Of a stretch of 64,000 bases of DNA, positions 48,459 to 64,000 are shown piece after piece. Position 1 is the first letter of the stretch; every line of letters starts with the position of its first letter. A model generated the notes under the pieces. That model was not told where the DNA came from. It ran no database searches and saw only the letters and a list, made by a program, of their open reading frames with translations. Made by a program: the position numbers and the translations under genes. Source of the DNA: Chlamydomonas reinhardtii (Eukaryota > Chlorophyta > Chlorophyceae > Chlamydomonadales > Chlamydomonadaceae); the NCBI RefSeq assembly GCF_000002595.2, contig NC_057015.1, positions 7,239,681-7,303,680 on the forward strand, written 5' to 3'.

Positions 48459-51400
48459 TCACGGCACCCGCACCTGCACCACCTGCGTCTGGCAGTACGG
48501 CAGCGCGGCCAGCAGCAGCTCGCCCAGCTCGGCATGCAGCCAGGCGGAGGTGGGCCCCGCAGCAGCAGGCGCGGCGGCATGCACACCTGCAGGCGCACAG
48601 GCCGGCGGCGGCGCCGCCACATCAGGCCCACCAGCCGCCCCAGCGGTCGTCGCCGCTGCCGCGTCATGCGTATGAGAGCTTTTGATAGTGCCAGTGGCAG
48701 CGCCCGTGTCCCCGCCAGACTCGCTCACGCACAGCACAAGCCGCAGCCGCCGCATACTGCGCAGCCGCGCCAGCCAAAGCAGCTCTTCCACAGACAATCC
48801 GCCCTCGCTGCCGCCGCCGCCGCCGCCGCCGTCGGCCCCACCTCCCACATCGCCAATATAGAGTTCCAATGACCTCAGCACGGGTGCCGCCCCAGCTGGC
48901 GCCGTACTGCGCCCGCTGCCCGACCCCTCCGCCCCGCCGGGACTAGCACTGGCACTGGCGCACGCAGCCCCTCCACCACCACCCCCGCCTACAGCGCTTA
49001 CAGCGCCCGGCGGCAGCAGGCCTTCCAACAGGGCCCGCGCTGCCCGCGGCGTCAGCCCGACAGGAGGCGGGGCGGCGGAGCCGCCGCCGTACAGATCTGG
49101 ATCCGCCGGCGGCGCTGCCCATCTGGATTCGGAGGTCCAGAACGGCAGCGCATCTGGATCCACTAGCGCCGCAAGCTCCCATGTGACGCTCAGCCGCTCC
49201 AGCCCCGGCATCGCGGCTGTAGCACCCGGCGTAGCCGCCGCCGCCACCGCCGCCGCTCCAGCACCACCACAAGCTGGAGCGGCAGCGGCAGTAGCAGGGG
49301 TCTGCGCGTCGCACGAGCCTGGGCTCAGGCGTGTGGCACCGCGCGGTGCGGCACACAGCTGCAGCGACAGACTTCGCAGCCGCGGCGTCCAGGGCTGTGA
49401 GCGAACCGCTGCCAGCTGCGCCGCCACATCCCACGGCGCCGCCGCAACGGCTGGCGCAACTGCTACTGCTGCTACTGGTGCTGCCCCGCTGTTCTCGGCG
49501 CCATTGGAGCCTGGCAGTAGCAGCCAGGCGGCTGCTACAGCCAGCTCCTCCAGTGGGCAGGCGCGCAGTTGCCCCAGCTCGGCCGCGCAGTGGCGCAGCT
49601 GCAAGCGCTGCAGGCGCGGCAGTAGCAGCTGCCGCTGGTGCCCTGCCTCCCCGCCACGGTTGCCGCCACTACTGCTGCTGCTGACATAACTGCTAGCCGT
49701 CAGTGGCTGTAGCCGCATGTCCAGGCCCTCCAGGTGCAGCTGCTCCAGTGAGGGCGGCAGCGCCCGCCAAGGCAGTAGCAGCCAGGCCGTCGCCGCCGCC
49801 GGCCGCCCTGCCGGCCGGTGCGCCAGCCGCAGCTCTGCCAGACGCGGCAGTAGCAGACCCGCCGGCGAGCTACAGCCCTCGTGACCTGTAACGCCCACCA
49901 GCGCGCCGCCCGCCAGAGCTGCTGCTACTGCCGAAAGGTCCCCGTCCAGGTGCAGCTTGCGCATCATGGCTGTAGCAGACGCTGCGGGTGCGAGTGGGAG
50001 TGGCGTCGTGAGCTCGGTGCGAGCATCGTGGCCAGCACTCTTGCGCTCCGCCGTTTGCAACGGCTGCGGCTGCGGCGATGCCTCAACCTCCACGTCATGC
50101 ACGCCGTACAGCTGCAGGCTTTCCAGTCGCAGCTGCAACGTTGGCTGCTGCAGCTTCAGTGTTGACTCTGGCGGCGGCTGCACCGGCGGCTGCGACAGCG
50201 CCTCCGGCGGCTGTGGCGGAGGCGCCAGCCGCAGTAGCCGCGCCGCCAGCCGGGGGCACAGCGGCGTGTCCAAATCCAGGTGGGTCAGGTGTGGCAGGGC
50301 GGACAGGGAGGTCACACGGAAGGCGCCGGGCAGCCAGCCGCTGGAGACGGTGGAGCTGGAGCTGGCGGCGGGAGCGAGGCGCTGCAGCAACCTACGAGTG
50401 CGTTGAGAGAAGGTGCTCGAAAGGTGCGGTGTCAGGGTCCTAGACACGGGAATTGGCGGCAGCAGTCCTCATGTACGGCAGGCATGATATCCTGGGATCG
50501 CTTGGTTTCCCCATTGCGAAACCCTAAAATCCCATACTCTACCTTCCAACACAACCTTCGAAATCCCCCGCCACGCGTGTGCTAACACGTTCCTTGGGAC
50601 CCACCTGGCCACAAGGCGCTCCTCCTCCGCGCTCCGCCCCACGCGCAGCGCCAGCCGCCTCAGGCTGCCCCCCAGCGCCTCCACGCCCGCCCAGCACCCC
50701 GGCAGTAGCCCGCAGCCCACGAACGTGACGTCCAACTCCGTCAGCCCCACCCTGCTACTGCCACTTCCGCCTGCTGCGCCAGCTGCTGCGCTGCTACTGC
50801 CATTGCTACTGCCGTTGCTACTGCCTCCTGCGAAGCATGAGAACAGGTCCATCGGCGCCATCTCCTGCAGGGCACCGCTGCCGCGCTCCAGCACGGCACG
50901 GATGTGCTCCGCGCGGCCCGGCCCCAGCGCCACTGCCAGCGCTGCAAGCTCCGCCGCCGCCGCCGCCGCCGCAATGGCAGCTATGGCAGCAGATGCGGGT
51001 GCTACAGCCGGTGCGGGCCCTGCGGATCCTGTCGCGACGGAGGGGGAAGCTGCTGAGCCCGCCGCCGCAGCGGCCGCAGCGTCTGCTGGTGACGGCGTGG
51101 CCGCGGCTTGCGTGGCGGCGACGGCAGCTGCGAAGTCCGCGCCATTGACGCCGCCGCCGGCACCGGCACTCACGCCAGACAGCTCCAGCTGTGGGCCGCG
51201 CGAGAAGCAAAACTCCATCTCCCGGGCCCTTGCCGCGGGCGGCAGGCGCGCCGCCGAGCCCTCCCGCGCCCGCGCCGCCGCCGCCGGCGCGACCAAGCCC
51301 TCCTCGCTGCTCCCGAGCTCCTCAGACTCCTCCACCACTTCCCCGCCGTCGCTTTCTTCTTCGCTTTCGCTGCCACTCTCGCTGCCCTCCTCGCTCTGCT

Positions 51401-54003
51401 CCTCCTCTTCTTCCCCCTCGCTCTCCTCCTCCTCCTCCGCCTCCTCCTCGTCTCCCGCCAGCTGCTCCGCCAGCTCTGCCAGCTGCCGCCAGGGGTCCAC
51501 ATACAGCACCTCGGCGGTCAGGGAGCCCAGGAGCGGCAGCGAGCACAGACACGTCAGCGCAGCCGGCGGCTCCACCTGCGGACAGAGGCAGGGGTGGCAA
51601 AGGGGGCAGGGAGGAGCGTGGGCGGCGGTGGCGGCGCTGGCTGTTGGCTGTCGGCAGGGTAGGATACCATCATGCAAACAAAAACACGTCGCATGCACCC
51701 CATTGCCACCCGCATTGCATCGCTGCGCAGCGCTGCCCGCACGTGAATGTTCTTGGCTTTGGAGCAAACTAAAACCCGACGGAAAGCGCCATGCCACACC
51801 AACTACAGCGGCCCGCCCTGCCCCCGCCCCCGCCCTGCCCCCGCCCCCGCCCCGCCCCCGCACCTGCGCCGCCAGCTCGCGCAGCACCAGGCGCGTGAGG
51901 CGCGTAAGGCCGGACGCCAGTAGCGGCAGGCCGCGGCGGATGCGCTGAGGGGCGGCGCTGGTCCTGTCGAAGGAACGGGGCGAGGATGGGCCCGCAGAGA
52001 CTCAAAGGAAAGCCTTCGGCCTCAGGTGCGCAGGGCGCGGAGTTTATGCAGCGCCTTTTCCCCGCTCCACCTGCGACCCACCGCCCCGCATGCCCTCCAT
52101 CACCACCATCATCATGCCGTCCGGCCTCACCAGTACGCCAGGTCCGCCAGCGAGCTGCCCTCATTGCACCACAGGTCTAGCGCCCGCAGCCGCCCGCCCA
52201 GGGCCCGGATGGCGGGCAGCTGCCCACCCTCACGCAGCTGCAGCACCGTTAAAGCCGTCAGCGCCGGCAGAGGCAGCGCCTGTTGCTGTTGCTGCTGTCT
52301 CCCGTCGGCTGGAAGATTGCCGTTGTTGCTGCCGTGTGCAGCGTGGTTGCTACTGCCGTAGCCGCTGTTGAGTTCGCCGCCGCTGCTACTGCCGAGGCTG
52401 GAGAGGGGCGCAAGGGCGCCCACCGCCGCGGCGCAGCGCAGGTCAAGCTCGGCCAGCGACGTCAGGCGCGGCAGCGGCGCCGACGTAGCCCACGACGACG
52501 GCGGCGCCTTTCCGCCCTTCACCGCATTCCCCGCTACCGCCGCTTCCTCTCTCCCCTCTGCGCCGCCAGCAGCGCCATCCCCTGCGCCCGCCGCCGCCGC
52601 CGCCACTGCCACCGCCGCCGCCGCCTCGTCCTGCTGCGCTGACGGCAGCAGCAGCGGCGTCAGGTCCAGAGCCGACCTGTGCGCCGCCGCCACCGCCTGT
52701 TCCGCCGCGTGCTGCGACACGGTGTGCTGCGGCTGCGGCCAGGCGGCGGCACCCTCGGCGGGCACCAGCGAGGCAGGGTAGCTCCAGTGGGAGGCGGCCA
52801 GCGCCGCCGGCGTGGCGTGTGCCGCCGAGTCCAGCCGATACCCGGGGTAGCACTGCGGCTGCAGCGGCTGCTGCGGCTGCTGCCCTGCAGGGGAAGCAGC
52901 GGCGCCGGGCTCGCCCGTCGAGGTGGAGGCGGTGGCCGAGGCTGCCGCCGCCGCGAGCTCTGGGTGGCGCAGCGACTGCGCCAGCGCCGCGTGGGGCCCC
53001 AGCCGCGGCGGCGGCCGCTGCGCGTGTCCCAGCCTCAGCCCCACCAGCCCGGGCAGGTGGCGGCGCACCGAGCCCAGCGCCGCCTCACAGGCCAGTCGGC
53101 CCACCTCCAGAGGCGACAGCGGGGGAGGCAGTGGCGGCGCCGGCGGCAACACCTGCGCCGTGTGGGCTGCGGGAAGCGCTGGGTCTGAGGCTGAGCCGGC
53201 TGAAGCCCCTGCGTTAGCGCGTGCGTCTGACGTGGCGCACTGCCCGCCATCTGCACCCGTGTCTCCACCCCCCTCCTCTGAGCTATCCGACTGGCCTGAC
53301 ATGCTTGCGGCGTCTGCCTCGCCCGCCTCCTGACCGTTCAACCGACCCTGCTCCCCTGCTTCCCCCAGCTCCTGCCCCGCTGCAGCCGCCAACGCCGCAC
53401 CAGCACCGCCGCCCGCGCCCGCCGCCCCAGCCGCCGCAGCACTCGGGAGCAGCGCCCGCCGCCGCGCCTCATTGGCGGCGTTACTGCGGCGGCCCAGTGC
53501 AGTACGCGCCGCCGAAACGCCGCCGCAGCTGTCGTACGGGTTACAGCGCGCGTACGAGCAGTTGGGCAGCAGCAAGGTGGCGCGGGTGGCGGCGGGAAAG
53601 GCGGCTGCGGCGGCGGCGATGTGGCGGTCTGTGACCTCTGCATCCAGATATACCTGCGCGAGAGAAGTGATGCCGTAGGATGTCTGACAAGGATGTCTCG
53701 GGTTTCGAAGCCAGCAAGCGCGTGCTGCACCGAACGACGCCAGGACCAGACTGACCTGGAGATACAGGCAGTCTATGCTGCCAGCGAAGGCGCTGCGCCA
53801 CTGGCGACACACCAGGCGGCACTGCGCCGCAGCGCGTGGGGGCAGGCAGGATCCCACAACCTGTGCAGCACACGAGGGTGGGGGAGGTGGTGTCGATCCC
53901 ACGCCCGCATCATGCGGTACACAACATGTGTAGTCACCTGCAGCACCAGAGCAGGAAGCTCCGGCGCTGGTGGCTCCGTTTGCGGCATGCCGAGACCATT
54001 CAT
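48459..54003 (-). CDS. Giant F-box / leucine-rich protein
   Basis: Six exons (53938-54003, 53756-53860, 52131-53653, 51864-51963, 50605-51575, 48459-50391) give 1565 residues. The F-box spans the first intron, residues about 16-50: LPALVLQ|VVGSCLPPRAAA then QCRLVCRQWRSAF, with the canonical LP, L, C and W spacing. F-box proteins dock substrates onto SCF ubiquitin ligases via Skp1. The rest carries many leucine-rich strand-like segments (LTSLAELDLRC, LRALDLWCNEG, LTRLTRLVLREL, LTELDVTFVGCG, LPHLTHLDLDT, LEQLHLEGLDM, LQRLQLRHCAA, LRSLSLQLC, LRSLELYIGDV). They are separated by Ala/Gly/Gln-rich spacers and one long Glu/Ser-rich acidic run in exon 5. Such oversized, diluted LRR arrays are typical of volvocine F-box proteins. 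The substrate is unknown. The exon 1 start rests on the F-box being completed across the splice. Confidence 0.85.
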
Positions 54004-54250
54004 GTGTGCGCGCTGGTCAACTCCACATACTTTACAGGCGTGAATGATTGGTATTAAAGCCAACAGCTGTCCACATTGTAGCGTGACCGGTCAGTCCGTC
54101 AGTAAAGGAAGAAACGCTGCATGGGCGCCATCGCTCGGGCTCAAACACTTGCCGCTGACCCTTTCCATTCCTTTTAGTTTAACACTGTAGTGCCTCGCTT
54201 TTGGATTCGGTCAACCCTTTCTTTCCTTTCTTGTGCTGAACGTGAGCAAC
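54004..54250. promoter_or_regulatory. Divergent promoter region, F-box protein / adenylate kinase
   Basis: 247 bp between start codons pointing apart. It includes an AT-rich, pyrimidine-rich stretch upstream of the adenylate kinase ATG. No site is assigned. Confidence 0.6.
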
Positions 54251-57709
<3,459 letters not shown>

Positions 57710-58259
57710 TGATATGAGACCTAGGATAGCGTTGGACAGAGTTTTATTCACCAGGACTTGAAGGGACGAGACGAAGAGGGCGGGACGGCGAGTAGAGCAG
57801 ACCGGACACCGGGCATTGCCGGCGTGGGCCTCAGCCGGTGCGGCGATAGGCAGAGGCGGCGCCAGCTCGAGCGGCGATGGCGGAGTGGAGGCCGAAGGGT
57901 TGATCAGGCGATCGAGTTGACGGGTGGGTTGATCAAAGGATGCATCGGGACAGCCGGGTGTGCTGCTGCATGCGGGCAACTTACGGTGGGTGCTAGAGGC
58001 GTGCAGGCACGTGGCACCATTCAGGAAGGCACCAAGTGCGTGAAAGGGCGCAAGCAAGGACTCGGAACTCGGAAGGGCGCAATGCAGCAAGCGGTTGCAT
58101 CCCTTGTGGGAGGGGGTGACGGGCCACGCCGCGCGTGTGGCAATCGGGTGCGCGTGGCTGGTTGACAGCTCGGACTATGGTGCTCGAACCAGCTTTGGAC
58201 AAATAAGACGTCCGGACATATTCAGGCGGCAACACGCCGGCCGTCATGGATGGAGTACG

Positions 58260-58264
58260 TGTAA
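58260..58264 (+). terminator. Candidate poly(A) signal TGTAA for adenylate kinase
   Basis: It is 636 bp after the stop codon and is the first TGTAA noticed. Confidence 0.35.
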
Positions 58265-58587
58265 CCACGCACCGCAACAGGCATACAGTAGCTGTGCTCC
58301 CCGCCGCCGCTGCATGTGCTTCGATATGCTGGGCGCTCCTCCACCCATCAAAGTCGGTCAGGGAGTGTACTCACGGAGTTTACCTGCCAGTACTTGCTGA
58401 TCAGGACGACTCTGCATAGCGACTACGGGGTTCTTCAATCTTCATTCATTACAAGCAAAACACATGTGTGCGATACGTTAACAGCCTGGCATCCTGGCGG
58501 CCTAGCTAGGAGCACGACGTCATACATTGGCGACACGCAGGACACGCGCGGCACAGTCTCCACTCTGCTGCGCCCGCCGCACCAGCC

Positions 58588-58672
58588 AGGTAGGCGCACC
58601 AATAAGGCGCATCGGCACGTATAGATAGGCACACCTGGTATGTAGGCGCACCGCAAGGTAGGCGCACCACCA
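58588..58672 (+). repeat. GTAGGCGCACC repeat cluster
   Basis: Three close copies of GTAGGCGCACC and related AAGGCGCA and ATAGGCACACC units. Confidence 0.65.
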
Positions 58673-60200
58673 GGAGGCCCAACAGGTAATGGTAGGTGCA
58701 GCAAGTAAGGCCCACAGATGCGCAAGGCTAATAAGCCCCCATGCAGGCAGCCATGTGCTCTCTCACTACGTACGGTAGCCTCCAGTAGTCACGCCACTGA
58801 AGCCACGCACCCTTCGAAGCAAGTAAGGCATCCAATACAAGAAGGTTAGATCCGTTCCGTGACGTGTCTCAAACCCCCCCCCCCCCCCGCCACCCAGGAG
58901 CAGGTGGAGGCGCGGCGGCTGTGATGGGCTGGGAGCCCATGGGGGGCACTGCAGAAAGGGACGGCCATCCCTGCCGGCCCGGCCCCACCTGCCAAACAAA
59001 CAACTATGCATCCATACATGCATTCAAGCAAGAAAACAAAGAACGCAACATCGCACAGCCGCGCCTTCGGACCACACACGCAAAGCATGCCAACAATCAA
59101 TCAGGCCGCTATGGCCACTGTGGCAGCACTGCGACAAGCATTATTCCATTTCGAAGACACCACACAAGAGTCAAACGGGAGGTCCACGTGTTGGTGTCGT
59201 GTCCTCCAGCCCGCCACTCCAGCAGCCACCCAGCGCATAACCAACCAAGCGAAGCAGTCCAGCCCACAGAACCTCCAGGCAGCAGCGCAAAAGCACCCTC
59301 AGCAGGTGTACGTGTGAGCACCTTCTTGATCCCCTCTGCGTGTGCTTAGCCAGCGTAACCCACAAGCCAGCACAGCTAAGTAAAAGCAAGTAAAACAACA
59401 TCACGAATAGTGTCTCCCCTGCCAGGCTACAGCCTTGCATCCCATCTACTGGTCCTTATTATCACCACCAATGCTGCGGCCCAACGAAAGCATTTGGCCC
59501 AGTACACAAGTGTAATGATGACATTATGACCACGCACAGGGATTTATTTCAACTGATCAGGAGTGCAGCAATACTGCACTACCTAGCTAGCTGGCGTATC
59601 ATTGCATGATACCGCGCCGCTGCGCAACCTTATCAGCAGTGGTGCAATACTTCATCAGCTGTTCAACGTGCATGCGGCATCTCCATTGGTTTGGTGCTTT
59701 CATACCTGCTTCATTCATCTTCGTGGTACGACTCCTGCCCCATGCAAGCAACCTAACTCCTGCTGCTAGCTGGACAGCACGCATTGCTTGCTAATGCACA
59801 AGGGAAAGAGGTAAGGCCGCGCCGGTCCACCTTTGCAACCCTGCACGTGCAAGCGAGCCTATGCCGTGCGGACGAGGGCCGTCCCACTGCAATAGCATGT
59901 CGCTAGCCCCTAGGATAGAATACGTGCTACATGTCCAAGCAACGAACCAAACCAACATGCATCCGAATCAATATCCCCAAGCAGTTGACCCATTTATGCA
60001 GCTAGTAGTTTGGTCGCCCAACAACAGCCGTGCCTTGCAACGCAAGATCAATGCCAAAACCCTTTTGAGAGCAACGCGCGTGTGTGCATACCCAAGTATC
60101 GTAACGGCATGCCCGTCATGCCGTCAGTGCCTCTGACGTCATTGGGAGGACTTGACTGCATTCCAACTCCTTATTATCTTGCCTAAGCAAGGGACATGCA

Positions 60201-63200
60201 TTACTGCTGCTGCTGCTGCTGCTTTTGCTCCATCTTCCAGTATTCGTAGTTGGCTTCGTAGCACCGGACCAGCGGTGTGGCTCCGGGAAAGGCGGATGTC
60301 AGGGCCCGCACCAACGGCAGCGCCACGAATTCGTAAAAGCCGGCCTGCGCGCGGGTTGTTCAACACATGAACACAGCGCGCGGATGCATGGAGGTTTGAG
60401 CGCTTGCGCGTGTCAAGGCCGCGCCTCGCCCTCTGAACACGCACCCCAAAGAAGGTTTGCGCGCATCATTATCTGCAGTTATGTGGCGCATGCGCCCAGG
60501 CCGTCCGCGCCTCACAATTGGCGGCCGGCCCGCCCGCATGCATGCCATACCCACGTGGCACACCTACGTACGGCGGCGTATGGCCGCCCAAGCACAGGAC
60601 ACACGTATGCACCATGGCCCCGAGCGACCCGCAGCCAACCACGCACTCACCTGGCTCTTGGACACGCCCTGCTTGGCGCGGTCGAAAAGCGGGCTGATGG
60701 GAAGCCCTGCCTCCCGCTCCTTGTCACCTTGCCGGAAGAACTCCTCCTCCAACACACCCAGCCACCTGCGTGAGTCGGGGTTGGTCATCACCGGGTGGTG
60801 CTCTCCAAGTAAGATGAAGTACATGAAGTCAACTTCCCGAGAACCCAACGCGCTCAAACCACCAGCCAGAGTGTTCGGCCTTCGGCATACAAGCAAGATC
60901 GCTCGCTCAGTCCCGCCCGCCCGTTGCACGCACTGCTGCTGCATACAGGCATGGTTGCCTCATGCGCAAATCACCAGCAGGGCTGTCAACGGATGTGCAA
61001 TCGCTCACCGCTTGTGCACAGGTAGTGTTCCCGCCAGGTGCCCAATGTCTGCCACCTTGAGGCAGATCTGCAGAGCCAGCAGCCGCTGGGACTCGTCCGC
61101 GGGCGGCAGCGGCGGCGGCGCCGGCACTGCCGCCGCGGCCTGCCCCTGCGCTGCCGCTACAGGCGCGCAGCCCACCACCGGCGGTGGCGCCAACACAGGC
61201 AGTGATTGGCGCAAGAAGGACGTGACTGCTCCCGCCGCCGCCACCGGCTGCGTCTGCTTGCGTGCCGCCGGCGCCGCCGTGCCATCGTGCACTACGGTTG
61301 ATGGCGCTGAGAAGGTGCCAGCTGCAGTGGGCGTGCGATTGTTGTGGTTGGGCGAATCTGGGTGGTGGTGTTGGGCACAAGGATCCGCGGACGCCGCCGC
61401 CTTTGCAGCGGCTTGACTCCCACTTGTTGAGGTGACACCACCGCGGTCACGCCGCCTGTGAAACAGCACAACCAAGCATATGCGTGTCACAACCAGCAGC
61501 AGGGCCATAAACACACACACACACACACACACATACATACACATACACACACACACACACACACGGATCGCGGCCCGCTTTGCTTGCGCATTCATATACA
61601 TAGTGTCGGCCTTACTTTCCCTAGTGCTTTCCCAACAGACGCAAAGTGTGACCAATGGACATGACACGCTCCTTGGCTGGGTATACATGGCATGCATGTG
61701 GGCAATCAAGGGGCTGACAAGCTCGGGTTTGGAAACTGCTGCACAGGTTTCTCATGTTGTGTCATGGCGAGACTGGTCCCGACTTCCCGCTTGTCCTCAG
61801 CATGCATAGCAGTCGTGGCACTACTCACGTGGAGGCTGATTTCTGCTGCGACACGTCTGACTCAGCAGCTGCCGCCACAGCGCCGCCACCATCGCCTATG
61901 GTCACGACCACCGCACCCGGCGGCGCCGCCAGCTGCTGCTGCTGCTGCTGCTGCTGTGCAGGCTCACGCCGCCGCCCCCGCATGGCCACGCCGCCGCCAC
62001 CACCGCTGCCTCCGCCAACAGCAGCAGCCTGCGCCTCCGCGTCCGCCGGCACTGCCACGGCAGGCGCCGCCAGCGGCTGCTGCTGGTACTGGTGCTGCTT
62101 GAGGCGCTGCGCGCTGACGGCGTTTGTGAATTGTGACAGCAGCCCGAAGTGTTGCTTCATGTCCGTGCCCATCACCAGCTCCACAACCTGCATCCAGGCA
62201 TGCAGCAGTGCGCGCATGACCAAGCATACACACCCATATGCTCTAATGGCAATCGCCACAATGGTGGATACACGGGATTGATGGCACCCCAGTGTAACTA
62301 ACACGGGACAATTCAACCTACTACCGCGCACAAGTCATACATGCACCGACCCACCTGCTTGCGGAAAGCAATGCGCTGCTCCCGGCTGAGGCCCTCGAAC
62401 GCGTCCAGCTCGGGCCGCTCCGCCATGAGCGTGAAGGCGGCGGAAGCGTGGTGGTTCTCAAGCGGCGAGCGGTCGTTGTAGCGCAGCGCCAGCGGGTGCG
62501 AGGTGGCGACCAGGAAGTCGCCGGTCAGGCCGGGGTGCCCGAAGTCATGGATGACCTGCATGCAAGCACATAGGGGGCAGCAGTCAGCAGAGAACGTGCC
62601 AGGATGGACGGGCCCAGCGGGAGACACAGGCACACGCGCGCTGAGCCGCACCATTCTTTCACTGGTATCGGTGGGGAATAATTCCATCCAATGAGTCACC
62701 ACGCCCGCCGCATATCCCGCTCGCTCGCTCGCTTGTCGACAACTGAGTTCAGCAGCACCGGCCATAGTTGCGTACGGACGTACGGCACTCCCTCACCGCC
62801 GCAAAGTAGAGCGCCAACAGTCCCAGCGTGTCCAGGTGGTGGGCGGTGAGGCAGGCGGCGTGCGCCAGCACGTGGGTGGTCCGCACCACGTCAGCGGCGT
62901 GCGTGGCGTTGTGGTAGGGGTTGTTGGGGTACCCTGCATCGGTCGATAGATCGGTTGATGGCATGCATGCGTGCATGGGAGGCGTGGCCGCGTGGGGAGT
63001 GAAGCACGGATGCGCATTGAGTGCCGGGCATAGGCATGTATGTGGTGATGGTGCCAGGAAAGGAGGACAGGGCGCGGGAGAATGGGCGGCGGCATGCTCC
63101 TGCCTCCCTGCTAGCAGCACGCAGCGGTGAGCAGCCATCCAGGAGCGCAGCAGTGCCCACTCACCCATGCATGTAACAACGCACCTGATTCAATCGCGCG

Positions 63201-64000
63201 CAAGAGCCTGTGGGCGGGGTGGGGTGGGGTTGGGAATGGGGTTGGGGTGGGAAATGTAGGCACATGCGGAGTCGGGGGTTGTATGGGGCGGGTGCATGTG
63301 CGTGGGCAGGCACGCGCAGACACGCACGTGCGTGTCGGGCATAAGGCATCAGTCATACCAGTTATCGCAGTAGTGTTCGAGGTTTGCCTGCAGCAGCCCT
63401 ATCCCGCCGTCTCCTCGTCCATTCGTGTCCTTAAACTAGCTAGCTAGCTAGCTGCGCGTTTACCAGCCGTACGTGCACGCACCGAACGAGCTTCAGCGGC
63501 TTGATGCGGAAGTGTTTGAGTAGACCCTGGCGCTGGAACAGGAAGAAGGCCAGGGCGCTGAGCGGCCGGCCGGCGGTGGCGTCCGCCAGTGCCCACATGT
63601 CGTACTGCAGGTCGTCCGCCCGGGCCAACAGCGACTCCACCTGAGGGAGGAAGACGGAGGAGGGGGGGGGCGGAGGGAGTGACGGGAAGGATCAAGAGTA
63701 CCCGTAATCAAGCCACGGCGGGGCAGGTGCGTGCGTGGAGATTATGCAGGACAGGCCAGCAGCCAAGGCTATCTACCACAGCCGCCGCCGCGTATTGCTT
63801 GCTTGGTTGCGAAGAATACCCGAACAACGCGCATTTGCATCTTGCACCTTCGTACCCGCCCTAGATACCCAGCGTGCTGCCCCGACAGCATGCCCAGAAT
63901 GCCTGGCCTGTCATCATGACATGTGAATTGCCGCCGTACACACCTCATCAAGGAGCAGACCCGATGCCTGGGGCCTCGGAAGTGGCGGTGCGGCGGCAGT
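60201..64000 (-). CDS. Class I 3',5'-cyclic nucleotide phosphodiesterase (5' part beyond window)
   Basis: Nine visible exons (63944-64000 and onward, 63483-63640, 63185-63207, 62797-62933, 62355-62555, 61829-62187, 61009-61455, 60651-60765, 60201-60344) give 546 residues up to the stop codon. The catalytic domain has the histidine/aspartate metal sites in NPYHNATHAADV, VIHDFGHPG and LKVADIGHLA, with the lead-in HFRIKPLKLVRLLRAIESG and the tail GFYEFVALPLVRAL. It cleaves cAMP and/or cGMP; specificity cannot be read from this. Between the second and third metal sites sits an insert of roughly 220 residues rich in Gln, Ala, Pro and Gly, with a Q8 run, absent from animal PDEs. The protein ends in six Gln. 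The third visible exon is a 23-nt microexon. The N-terminal regulatory part is outside the window. Confidence 0.92.
61509..61563 (+). repeat. (CA)n with CATACA interruptions, phosphodiesterase intron
   Basis: An imperfect CA repeat in the intron 61456-61828. Confidence 0.9.
63436..63453 (+). repeat. (TAGC)n run beside a splice donor
   Basis: Four CTAG/TAGC units about 30 bp beyond the donor of the exon 63483-63640, on the intron side. Confidence 0.85.

Noticed and set aside
58180-58200. GCTCGAACC-like T-arm suggesting a tRNA gene
   Set aside because: No acceptor stem or anticodon arm can be formed around it. No other tRNA-like fold was found in the window.

Overview
The window looks like nuclear DNA of a volvocine green alga, Chlamydomonas or a close relative. 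The signs are very GC-rich exons with strong G/C third positions, many short spliceosomal introns with GTGAGT/GTGCGT-type donors, long Ala/Gly/Gln/Ser-rich low-complexity tracts, (GT)n/(CA)n microsatellites in introns, TGTAA as the likely poly(A) signal, and eukaryotic gene families with plant-like features. There are no operons, CRISPR arrays or rRNA/tRNA genes that I could support.

Layout, left to right. A tomosyn/LGL-type WD40 gene (minus strand, 3' end outside the window, ATG at 7478) is divergent from a six-exon gene (7840-14634) for a 2037-aa low-complexity protein with a possible PH-like N-terminus. A small, probably mitochondrial membrane protein follows (14949-16312), then PRMT10 (17113-21441), an unknown small membrane protein (22346-23123) and a mitochondrial ribosomal bS6 (24113-24481). 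On the minus strand come the spliceosomal co-chaperone DNAJC8 (26369-28860) and the sterol 8,7-isomerase EBP (29740-31036). EBP is divergent from an IQ/WW-like protein (31297-36061). PDCD5 (37490-38774) converges on DGAT2 (40571-43539, minus), which is divergent from glyoxalase II (43841-47655). A giant F-box/leucine-rich protein (48459-54003, minus) is divergent from adenylate kinase (54251-57623). The window ends in a class I cyclic-nucleotide phosphodiesterase (60201 to the right edge, minus, 5' end missing).

I rebuilt every gene exon by exon, and reading phase is preserved across every junction given. The genes are ordinary neighbours in different pathways (vesicle traffic, methylation, mitochondrial translation, splicing, sterol and triacylglycerol synthesis, methylglyoxal detoxification, nucleotide balance, cyclic-nucleotide signalling); I see no functional cluster.

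The least explained material lies between coding parts. It includes a near-identical ~255-bp element found in opposite orientations in glyoxalase II intron 2 and adenylate kinase intron 5, with two fragments; a ~50-bp motif recurring six times, always in introns; a long hairpin in glyoxalase II intron 2; and a few proteins of unknown function with clear internal architecture.
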